Shown here: in pieces, positions 1-6,240 of the stretch
Layout of the letters: the number at the start of each line of letters is the position of its first letter
How positions within the stretch are numbered: the first letter of the stretch is position 1
NCBI GenBank assembly: GCA_937973565.1
Contig: CALJKQ010000199.1
Location: forward strand, 1-6,356
Length of the DNA: 6,356 nucleotides
Direction of reading: 5' to 3'
Source of the DNA: an uncultured Saprospiraceae bacterium
GTDB taxonomy: Bacteria; Bacteroidota; Bacteroidia; Chitinophagales; Saprospiraceae
Program-made: the position numbers and the translations under genes
The notes under the pieces: model-generated
Told to the model about the DNA's origin: nothing
Seen by the model: only the letters and a program-made list of their open reading frames with translations
Databases searched by the model: none

Positions 1-246
1 AATATGCATTAAATATTATTGTTAAAAAAAGTATAACAATACAGAGTTTAGTTTTGAAATATTGATTAAAGTGTTAAAAAACAGAATAAAATATGGCAGA
101 ATAGTGATATTATATGTAAATTGCATATTAAATAATGGATATTATTGGTATTAATTGTAATGTAAAATTATGAAAAATGGGGAGGATGACATATCTTTAG
201 GTTGTTATTAAATTCGTAAATTAAATCCTAAAAATTATGAAAAGTG
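1..246. other. AT-rich non-coding upstream region
   Basis: No plausible gene is seen here; stops are frequent in all frames. The stretch is dominated by A and T, as expected of a Bacteroidota intergenic region. The best match to the Bacteroidota -7 element (TAnnTTTG) is at 49-56, but it lacks a TTG at the right distance. A purine-rich GGGGAGG at 179-185 looks like a Shine-Dalgarno site, but no start codon lies at suitable spacing after it. A 13-codon ORF (170-211, MKNGEDDISLGCY) ends in frame with the large downstream gene. Nothing supports it as a real peptide. Confidence 0.6.
49..56 (+). promoter_or_regulatory. Possible Bacteroidota -7 promoter element
   Basis: TAGTTTTG matches the TAnnTTTG consensus recognised by the Bacteroidota primary sigma factor. 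The nearest upstream TTG is at 19-21, leaving a 27-nt spacer against the usual 19-20, so the -33 half is effectively missing. If used, the transcript would start near 62 and carry the 8-mer array in a long leader of about 240 nt. This is a chance-level motif in such AT-rich DNA, hence the low confidence. Confidence 0.2.
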
Positions 247-299
247 CCCCTGTACCCCTGTACCCCTGTACCCCTGTACCCCTGCCTATAACTTTATAA
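237..299 (+). other. Short ORF reading through the 8-mer array
   Basis: ATG 237 opens a 20-codon frame (MKSAPVPLYPC..., stop TAA 297-299) that reads straight through the CCCCTGTA array. It is out of frame with the large gene by an amount that removal of one 8-bp unit, or addition of two, would correct. In that state translation would run through YNFITKCKKILIFLFVLGL into the large protein. Gaining one unit, or losing two, stops at a TAA immediately after the array. There is no Shine-Dalgarno site, which is normal in Bacteroidota. Either this is the true, currently OFF, start of the large gene, or it is an accidental ORF. Confidence 0.3.
247..284 (+). repeat. Octanucleotide tandem repeat (CCCCTGTA), 4.75 copies
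   Basis: There are four perfect units of CCCCTGTA (247-254, 255-262, 263-270, 271-278) plus a partial CCCCTG (279-284), with no mismatch. The unit is 5/8 G+C in a surrounding sequence that is mostly A and T, so it stands out sharply. The perfection of the copies suggests recent expansion or ongoing slippage. The array ends about 40 bp before the signal-peptide coding part of the large surface-protein gene. The unit length is not a multiple of three, so each gain or loss changes the reading frame of anything translated across it. The minus strand carries five GGGG runs separated by TACA. Confidence 0.97.
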
Positions 300-303
300 C
301 TAA

Positions 304-325
304 ATGTAAAAAAATTTTAATTTTT
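304..325 (+). other. Disrupted or displaced start of the large gene
   Basis: ATG 304 is followed at once by TAA (307-309). Removing the single T at 307 would give MKKILIFLFVLGL joined to CNSNAFS, an ideal Sec signal peptide with a basic end, hydrophobic core and small residues before cleavage, in frame with the large gene. As sequenced, the gene's frame reads K-C-K-K-I-L-I-F here with no ATG, GTG or TTG before 326. A7 (308-314) and T7 (321-327) runs flank the site, so a sequencing, assembly or replication error is plausible. The alternative is that the start is ATG 237 through the 8-mer array. Confidence 0.5.
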
Positions 326-3300
326 TTGTTTGTTTTGGGGCTTTGTAATTCAAACGCTTTTTCAGAAAACACTCACAATGTGAGTAAGCCTAATGCTAAT
401 TTGAAGACGGGAAATGGTAATTTAACAATTACTGAAAAAGAAGACTGTTTTAGAGCAAAAATTGAATTAACTAAACTTCAATGTGGCGATACTTTTCAAT
501 TGTGTTTTCAAACTGCCCAAAATAGCTGGAAAAAAAATCCTCAATGGACCGTTTTGCAGTATGGTTCCGGTAATCAGCCTATTCAATTGACCGGATATAG
601 TAATTGTATAAATTTGAATGTCATTGACGGTAATATTATCCGATTTAAGCTAACTGTAGATGTTTATGATGGCAGCGATACGACACGATATTATTGCAAC
701 CAGACCATTAGTTTAGATTGTGAAACCGGTTGTGAAAATTTGAGTTTTACCAGCGATTTCTTATTTTGTCATGGTGACTTTACTCTTAACTCTTCCAACT
801 TAGCTGGTGAGGTTTATATGGATTTTGGTGACGGTTCAAATCCCACAAAAGTGGGAACTGGGGTGACAGAATTATCACATGAATATGCAAATGGTGGCGA
901 TTATCTGGTTTGCTTAACACAATTAATTGATGGAGTACTTATGAGTTGTTGCGATTCGGTGCATGTAATGCCATGTGGTCCAGAATTTTGCGACAATGTA
1001 TTGTTAGAGGATGAAGAGATTTCATACAATGAAACGAACGGGCATTTAATAATAAAATATACTTATAATACTTTTTCAGACGTTACCTCTTATATATGGG
1101 ATTTTGGAGACAATAGCCCGATAGTGACCACCACAAGTAATATGGTTACACATGAATTTAACATGCCAGGTTGCTATAGTATATGTGTTACTGTAATTTT
1201 AGGGCATGGTGAAACACAAAAATGTTGTTTTGATAAAGTTTATGGCGATTGTAATTGTTGTATGACTGCCGAATTTACTTCAATTGATTCTTTACCTTAC
1301 AGTTGCATTATGGGTAAATACCGTTTTATTCCATTGTGTACAATAAATTCAGATTCAGTCAAGCATTGTTGGATATTCGGTGACGGAAGCCCGATTTATA
1401 AAGGCGTTTTCCCTCCTGATCATGTATTTTCAAATTTTGTAACCGAAGACGGTTATGTAAATGTAACCCACATTGTAACGTGTGGCAAGTATAAGCTGGT
1501 ATATACTAAAAAGATTTATGTTGGCAAAGGTGCATACTTAGGTTTCGAGAATAAAATAACCAAATTTACCGATTTTATACATTGGGAGACGCATCCTGCA
1601 GATATAAGGGTTGATGATTACATTCAACAATATTCCCAAAATCCAAATGTTCCACTTTTGATTCAAGGTATATTGCACGGAAACACAACTTATTATTTCA
1701 ATGGCGGCACATGGAATATGGCAGCGAATTCGATCATTTACTTAAAAGCAGAAACGGAAGATGGTTTTGGCCCCAATATTCCTTCTATGACCTTTGGTTT
1801 AAATAACACAACAATACAAGATGCAGTCAGAATTGGTAGAATATTTTGTTGCAAATGGCAGGGTATTGTTAATGACGGACCAAATAAATTAATTTGGAAT
1901 TCCTCCACTATTTCAGATGCTAAAATTATGTTGGATTTGTTGTATGGCAATGAAGGCAAATCGGTTGCAAGTCTCACATTTACACAAAATTTGTTTTTGG
2001 AAAACGATTTTGGTATTCGTTCAATTGGGCAACTATTTAATGTTAACGTCATGACCAACAACGAATTCAGAGGACCCTACAATTGCAATCTTCCTGATGT
2101 TGGAATTTGTGATTGTTATGTTAGTGATGCTATTCACTTAGAAAATATTAACGGAGTTGGCATCGTATTTCCTCAGACCAATCATCATAATAACATAATT
2201 CAATATTATCAAAACGGATTGTATGCTTCAAATTCGAATGTAACGTTTAGGAATTTTGAAATAACAAACGGAATTTTGAACCTCAGCACACCTTTGGTTT
2301 CAAGCAATGCAGTCTATGTAAGAGTAAACAATTCTGCTAATAATTTTATATTGGATGACGTATATTTTCATTCGATGCTTCGTGGGGCAAAGTTTGATCT
2401 TACTAAAGCAAATCTTAAACTAAATGCCGTTGCCAATATTCCAAACAGTAGTATCCTTATGGAAGACGTCACCAAAGGGTACGATATAACTGCAACTACA
2501 GGTAATATTGATGGTAATATCAAGCAAAATACCATAATCACCGCAGGAGTGACAGGCGCATACATTGAAGGTAGTCGAGGTATAAAAGTTTCTTTGGCAG
2601 GCTCAGCAAATAACAATTTAAACATTGAGCAAAACAATATAGTTGGCGATGCCAAGGACTTAATAGGTGTGAGTATTACCGCAAATGTACAAGCTTCACA
2701 AAAAGTAATAGTTGATGATAACAACATCACAACATACTCATCAGGGGCCAATATAAGTGGTGCAGGCATTTATTTGAGCAACATCAATACCGCAAACATC
2801 ATTAACAATGTAGTAGATGCTAACTCTAAAATAAATGGCATAACTGTACAGTCCAGTTCCAAAGGCTATATCAAGTGCAATGATGTCACTCACGGTAAAA
2901 TTGGCTTAGATGTAAATAATGCCAAGTCTAATATCATCTACCATAACAACTTGCACAACAACGATGTCAATAATCTGAGATTTCTGTATGATTGCAAAGG
3001 CACAGGTACACGTATTGTTAACAACACCTTTAGTATCAGCGAAAATGGTTATGATGTGAATTATGACAAAAATGCTTTTACCGGACCACAACTGCATAAG
3101 TACTATAATTCTTGGTTGAATCAGGATCCCATTTTACCCGAAGTATATCAACCATTTTCGTTTTATACCGACCAAACAAAATACTGGCGACCTGCTTCTG
3201 CTACATTGGGAAGTATTCATTTTCCTAGATTTTATGTAAATGGCATGATGGTCACAGCAGCCGACAATACTGTGCTTCAAGCACCTTTTACATGTGCTGC

Positions 3301-4336
3301 TCAAGGCAGTGGTTTAGGTGATGGAGGTGGATTTACTGACCCTGAGACACCCGATGAGTTCTATGGCGATTTAGCTTCAGACACCACTTATTATACAGGT
3401 ATGACACCGGCCGAGCAAGACGGATCAAGACAGTCTATTATGGACAACCTGTATGATAACCCTACTTGGCTTACGAGCAATTCTATACTTGCAAATTTTG
3501 CAAGCAGCCAAAGCAATACATTTATAGGACATAGTACGGCTATTCGAAAAAACATGGCAGATCTTCAATCCAACATTAATGCACAATTAATGGCACTCAA
3601 AGCTTTACAAGATTCTGTCACCAGTTTACACACATCCTTAGATGGCATATACGCAACTATGTTACAAACAAATGATTCAATGATTCTTTTGCAATTGCAG
3701 TCACAAGCCAATTTAATATTGTCATCTATAGCATCTGTCAGTTCACAAATTTACTCACAGCAAGTGCAAGATAGTGTTATAAATGTTCAAACTTTGGATG
3801 CGATATCCTATGCCAACTCATCAATGACCGTTACAGGTATAAACCAATGGAACGAACGGTTGGTCAATGATTGTACCCTCAAAACCTGGCTACAGATACC
3901 TTTGGATACCACCGAAATTAGCAATTTAAAAACTGTGGCATTGATGTGTTATGCTGAGGGTGGTCGTGCTGTATATTTTGCGCGCGAATTGGTCAACGCA
4001 CTATTTGATGTTTATATCACCGAAGACGATTGTATGGTTCAAAGTCCGGTTAATCAAAGGACTTCTGACACACAATCCTCAAATGGTTCTATGTCTATTA
4101 GTCCAAACCCTGTAAGCGAAATGCTAAATGTGGAGCTATCTGATCAATTTATTGGTCAAAGTCTCTTATTAGACCTATATAATGTATCAGGGCATGAAGT
4201 GAATCGCACTCAAGTTGTATCTTACAATGGAGGAGGTATTAATCTTAAGGTGAATGAATATCCGGAAGGAATCTACTTTTTGCATATCACAGGAGGAGGA
4301 ACCGCTAACAATTTTAAAGTCGTAATAAAACGATAA
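326..4336 (+). CDS. Large T9SS surface protein: PKD modules, beta-helix, helical segment, type A sorting domain
   Basis: Secreted protein of about 1336 residues (numbered from TTG 326), presumably exported by Sec then T9SS to the cell surface. Residues 1-13 are the end of a signal peptide. Residues 14-136 are not recognised. PKD-like modules follow at about 137-218 (DFGDGS 166, HEYANGGDYLVCL 185), 223-310 (DFGDNS 259, HEF..PGCYSICV 276) and 313-400 (FGDGS 351). About 450-925 is a right-handed parallel beta-helix rich in NNI/NNN turns. A Gly-rich linker (994-1002) leads to a helical, Gln/Ser-rich region (about 1030-1230), then a sorting domain (1254-1336, SISPNPV...KVVIKR). No catalytic motif was recognised, so adhesin or structural protein is inferred. 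The start is doubtful: TTG 326 leaves the signal peptide without its basic end, and KKILIF lies in frame just upstream without a normal start codon. The frame is open back to 212. A terminator follows the stop by 17 nt. Confidence 0.9.
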   Translation: MFVLGLCNSNAFSENTHNVSKPNANLKTGNGNLTITEKEDCFRAKIELTKLQCGDTFQLCFQTAQNSWKKNPQWTVLQYGSGNQPIQLTGYSNCINLNVIDGNIIRFKLTVDVYDGSDTTRYYCNQTISLDCETGCENLSFTSDFLFCHGDFTLNSSNLAGEVYMDFGDGSNPTKVGTGVTELSHEYANGGDYLVCLTQLIDGVLMSCCDSVHVMPCGPEFCDNVLLEDEEISYNETNGHLIIKYTYNTFSDVTSYIWDFGDNSPIVTTTSNMVTHEFNMPGCYSICVTVILGHGETQKCCFDKVYGDCNCCMTAEFTSIDSLPYSCIMGKYRFIPLCTINSDSVKHCWIFGDGSPIYKGVFPPDHVFSNFVTEDGYVNVTHIVTCGKYKLVYTKKIYVGKGAYLGFENKITKFTDFIHWETHPADIRVDDYIQQYSQNPNVPLLIQGILHGNTTYYFNGGTWNMAANSIIYLKAETEDGFGPNIPSMTFGLNNTTIQDAVRIGRIFCCKWQGIVNDGPNKLIWNSSTISDAKIMLDLLYGNEGKSVASLTFTQNLFLENDFGIRSIGQLFNVNVMTNNEFRGPYNCNLPDVGICDCYVSDAIHLENINGVGIVFPQTNHHNNIIQYYQNGLYASNSNVTFRNFEITNGILNLSTPLVSSNAVYVRVNNSANNFILDDVYFHSMLRGAKFDLTKANLKLNAVANIPNSSILMEDVTKGYDITATTGNIDGNIKQNTIITAGVTGAYIEGSRGIKVSLAGSANNNLNIEQNNIVGDAKDLIGVSITANVQASQKVIVDDNNITTYSSGANISGAGIYLSNINTANIINNVVDANSKINGITVQSSSKGYIKCNDVTHGKIGLDVNNAKSNIIYHNNLHNNDVNNLRFLYDCKGTGTRIVNNTFSISENGYDVNYDKNAFTGPQLHKYYNSWLNQDPILPEVYQPFSFYTDQTKYWRPASATLGSIHFPRFYVNGMMVTAADNTVLQAPFTCAAQGSGLGDGGGFTDPETPDEFYGDLASDTTYYTGMTPAEQDGSRQSIMDNLYDNPTWLTSNSILANFASSQSNTFIGHSTAIRKNMADLQSNINAQLMALKALQDSVTSLHTSLDGIYATMLQTNDSMILLQLQSQANLILSSIASVSSQIYSQQVQDSVINVQTLDAISYANSSMTVTGINQWNERLVNDCTLKTWLQIPLDTTEISNLKTVALMCYAEGGRAVYFARELVNALFDVYITEDDCMVQSPVNQRTSDTQSSNGSMSISPNPVSEMLNVELSDQFIGQSLLLDLYNVSGHEVNRTQVVSYNGGGINLKVNEYPEGIYFLHITGGGTANNFKVVIKR

Positions 4337-4352
4337 AATAGTAAATAGATTT

Positions 4353-4389
4353 CCCCATACTGTTAAGTTTACGGTATGGGGTTATTTTT
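4353..4389 (+). terminator. Rho-independent terminator after the large gene
   Basis: CCCCATACTGT (4353-4363) pairs with ACGGTATGGGG (4371-4381) over 11 bp with one U-G wobble, around a 7-nt loop TAAGTTT. It is followed by TTATTTTT (4382-4389). It sits 17 nt after the TAA stop of the large gene. The only ATG in frame upstream of the next gene's likely start (4376) lies in the 3' arm, which argues against that ATG as the start. Confidence 0.92.
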
Positions 4390-4405
4390 CTTAAAAGCGT
4401 TTAAT

Positions 4406-6043
4406 ATGAAACTTAAACTATACATTCTTGTTTCCGTTTTGGTTATATCCAACACTTTGTTTAGTCAAAAGCACGATGGTGTCTGGATACAAGGAGACCC
4501 TCACTGGCCTTACAGCACAAAATATTTTTGGAATTGTGCTCGCAATTGGGTTTTCAGTGATACCGGTATGATGATTCAAAACAGACCACTCACCCCATTA
4601 GGCAGATCAATTCAAGCGATTTCGAGTAAAGAAGGAGTGTTACAATTTTATACCAACGGTAACTCGATATTTTCAGCAGCAGATGATGTGACAATGGAGA
4701 ACTGTCCCAATTTAAATGTAGGATCTTTTGGTGAAGTTGACCCATCAGATGTTTATCCACGAGCTCAGCCATATATGTCATACAATGTAGTACCGGACCC
4801 TTATGAAGACAACATATACTATATGCTGCATAGTTATCCATTGCTGGTGATGATAAGTGAAGATCCATGGATGTATTATTTTACCTCTAATAAACTTCAG
4901 CTTACCAAGATCGACATGAGCCAAAACAAAGGTAAAGGGAGGGTGGTATATGACAGCAAGGTCATCAGCGAAGTACCAACCAATGCATTTATACAGTACT
5001 GTCAGCATGCCAACGGCAAAGATTGGTGGGTGATACTTAAAAATGTAGAGGGCACAAAATACACGATGCTATTGCTCAGAAAAGACAGCATCATAGCATC
5101 GGTCGAAAACCCTGTGCCAGCCTTTCAGCCTTATGCCTATAATAAGCTACATGACCGCAATGCAACGACCAATAGTTATGCTGCATTGAGCCTTGATGGC
5201 AGCATGCTGGCCGACAAGTTTGGTGAGCGGGTAGTAAGGTTATTTGATTTTGACAGATGTAGCGGAACCTTAGCTTTGAGAGATACACTGCAAGTACCGA
5301 TTGATTCTTTTCATAGTCCTGCGTTCAGTTCTCCTTTATACGGTGCCGGAGCATTTTGCAGGCCATTGGTATTTTCTCCAGATGGGAAGTATCTGTATCA
5401 CTGTTCATATAAAGGGATTAATCAATATGAGACCGCCCCGGTACCTTTATCAGCTTCTAAAGCATTTGTTTTTGGTCCAATACCGTATGTATCTACTGAT
5501 GACGGTATTACAGAAGATCCTATTCAAAAGCTTCGTTGCAGTCCGGTTCTCACCAATTCGCCCAATGGAAAACTGTACGGAAGTGATTCACAAGCAGGAG
5601 GTCAGAACTTTGTCATGCGCAAACCCAATGAGAAAGGCGTAGCCGCAGATTTTTGCTATAAACAATGTTTAGGGGCAGTGTATTATAGCATCCCTACCTG
5701 GTACGCCAACTTCAGGATGGGGCCATTAAAAGGCAGTCCATGTGATACGATTGTAAGCAGTACGGGTGATATTAACAATGCCAAATATGCTATCAGTGTA
5801 TATCCGAATCCAACGGTCACAGATATAAACATAGACATAACGATGCCTTATTATGGTGCAGACATGCAGGCAGAAATCATGGTAAGTGACCTACAAGGCA
5901 AAGTGATATATGGTGATGCCATAGCGCCATATAGTTACAAATATACAATAGAGAAGGGAGTTTTACCATCAGGTGTGTATCTTGTAAGTCTGAAGGTGAA
6001 GGGCAAAGTTGTGGTGTCAAGTAAGGTGTCGGTTGGCGGTTAG
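4406..6043 (+). CDS. T9SS-secreted beta-propeller-like protein with type A sorting domain
   Basis: Predicted secreted protein of 545 residues. ATG 4406 is chosen because it gives a clean signal peptide (MKLKLYILVSVLVISNTLFS, then QKHDG). The in-frame ATG 4376 lies inside a terminator stem and would add ten residues before the signal. The body, about 22-448, resembles WD40-like beta-propellers: HANGKDWWVI (201-210), AALSLDGSMLA (259-269), FDRCSGTL (282-289), VFSPDGKYLY (322-331), SPNGKLYGS (385-393). It closes with YANFRMGPLKGSPCDT (433-448), a motif I recall from Bacteroidota propeller proteins preceding sorting domains. The sorting domain is 463-545 (ISVYPNPT...LPSGVYLVSLKV). The last residues (VGG) and the stop are encoded by a 7-mer tandem repeat, replacing the usual basic end. 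Ligand and role are unknown. Only 24 nt separate the upstream terminator's stem from the ATG, so the gene depends on read-through or a promoter overlapping that hairpin (TATTTTTC, 4383-4390, is a weak -7 candidate). Confidence 0.93.
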   Translation: MKLKLYILVSVLVISNTLFSQKHDGVWIQGDPHWPYSTKYFWNCARNWVFSDTGMMIQNRPLTPLGRSIQAISSKEGVLQFYTNGNSIFSAADDVTMENCPNLNVGSFGEVDPSDVYPRAQPYMSYNVVPDPYEDNIYYMLHSYPLLVMISEDPWMYYFTSNKLQLTKIDMSQNKGKGRVVYDSKVISEVPTNAFIQYCQHANGKDWWVILKNVEGTKYTMLLLRKDSIIASVENPVPAFQPYAYNKLHDRNATTNSYAALSLDGSMLADKFGERVVRLFDFDRCSGTLALRDTLQVPIDSFHSPAFSSPLYGAGAFCRPLVFSPDGKYLYHCSYKGINQYETAPVPLSASKAFVFGPIPYVSTDDGITEDPIQKLRCSPVLTNSPNGKLYGSDSQAGGQNFVMRKPNEKGVAADFCYKQCLGAVYYSIPTWYANFRMGPLKGSPCDTIVSSTGDINNAKYAISVYPNPTVTDINIDITMPYYGADMQAEIMVSDLQGKVIYGDAIAPYSYKYTIEKGVLPSGVYLVSLKVKGKVVVSSKVSVGG

Positions 6044-6065
6044 CGGTTGGCTGTTAGCTGTTGGA
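6031..6065 (+). repeat. Degenerate heptamer tandem repeat overlapping a stop codon
   Basis: There are five consecutive 7-bp units: GGTTGGC, GGTTAGC, GGTTGGC, TGTTAGC, TGTTGGA. They follow the pattern [GT]GTT[AG]G[CA]. The TAG stop of the beta-propeller gene (6041-6043) lies in the second unit, so the array supplies the protein's last residues. GTTAGC/GTTGGC micro-repeats of this kind are familiar in Bacteroidota intergenic DNA (from memory, not searched). They usually lie just outside genes. Confidence 0.85.
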
Positions 6066-6090
6066 GAATTACGATTTGGGATTCGGTTAA

Positions 6091-6122
6091 TATAGAAAAT
6101 TTCACAAGTGAGATTTTTTATA
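6091..6122 (+). terminator. AT-rich terminator hairpin after the propeller gene
   Basis: Positions 6091-6104 (TATAGAAAATTTCA) pair with 6109-6122 (TGAGATTTTTTATA) over 14 bp with two G-U wobbles, around a CAAG loop. The stem is almost all A-U, and its U run lies inside the 3' arm rather than after it, so it is weaker than a classic terminator. The near-symmetric A and T runs mean it could also act on a minus-strand transcript. It is 47 nt past the stop and the only terminator candidate there. Confidence 0.5.
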
Positions 6123-6142
6123 AAAATCATTTCCTTAATTCT

Positions 6143-6169
6143 TCCTGACGATTCTTCCGAATGTCAGGA
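6143..6169 (+). repeat. Hairpin enclosing copy 1 of a 23-bp direct repeat
   Basis: TCCTGAC (6143-6149) pairs with GTCAGGA (6163-6169). Inside, after a bulged G at 6150, ATTC (6151-6154) pairs with GAAT (6159-6162) around a TTCC tetraloop, for 11 pairs in all. The last 23 bp of this hairpin (6147-6169) are repeated exactly at 6178-6200. There is no following T run, so it is not a terminator. A REP-like or IS-derived palindrome is possible but unproven. Confidence 0.75.
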
Positions 6170-6177
6170 TCTAAAGA

Positions 6178-6200
6178 GACGATTCTTCCGAATGTCAGGA
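6178..6200 (+). repeat. Copy 2 of the 23-bp direct repeat
   Basis: Exact 23-bp duplicate of 6147-6169, beginning GACGATTC and ending GAATGTCAGGA, at a 31-bp period (8-bp spacer CTAAAGA preceded by T). The left arm is not fully duplicated: AGAGAC replaces TCCTGAC, so only GAC/GTC plus ATTC/GAAT can pair. This copy would therefore form a shorter hairpin. Confidence 0.9.
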
Positions 6201-6211
6201 ACCAATGTGAA

Positions 6212-6240
6212 GATAAATGTCTCTATCATGAGCATTTATC
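6212..6240 (+). repeat. Bulged 11-bp hairpin
   Basis: GATAAATG (6212-6219) pairs with CATTTATC (6233-6240). After a bulged T at 6220, CTC (6221-6223) pairs with GAG (6230-6232), leaving a TATCAT loop. The shape (outer stem, one 5'-side bulge, short inner stem) resembles the hairpin at 6143-6169 although the sequences differ. ATG 6228 of the open frame to the window end lies in the loop and inner stem. Confidence 0.6.

Noticed and set aside
179..188. GGGGAGG as a Shine-Dalgarno site
   Set aside because: The only nearby ATG (186) directly abuts it and no start codon follows at 5-9 nt. Bacteroidota rarely rely on Shine-Dalgarno pairing.
2368..2769. 133-codon minus-strand ORF
   Set aside because: It lies wholly inside the beta-helix coding region, which has clear repeat periodicity on the plus strand. 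The minus ORF shows no domain. The same applies to minus ORFs at 1738-2061 and 2906-3097.
4376..4405. ATG 4376 as the start of the propeller gene
   Set aside because: It lies in the 3' arm of the terminator and would put ten residues ahead of a complete signal peptide that begins at ATG 4406.
5301..5642. 113-codon plus-strand ORF in another frame of the propeller gene, and minus ORFs at 4590-5288
   Set aside because: They overlap a well-supported coding frame and show no recognisable features. They are shadow frames.
6031..6065. Integron attC-like site (GTTGGAG, GTTAGC)
   Set aside because: The GTTRRRY/RYYYAAC pair is not satisfied and the GTT motifs are explained by the heptamer array.
6147..6200. 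Short CRISPR-like array
   Set aside because: There are only two copies of 23 bp with an 8-bp spacer. The spacer is far too short, and no cas gene is in view.
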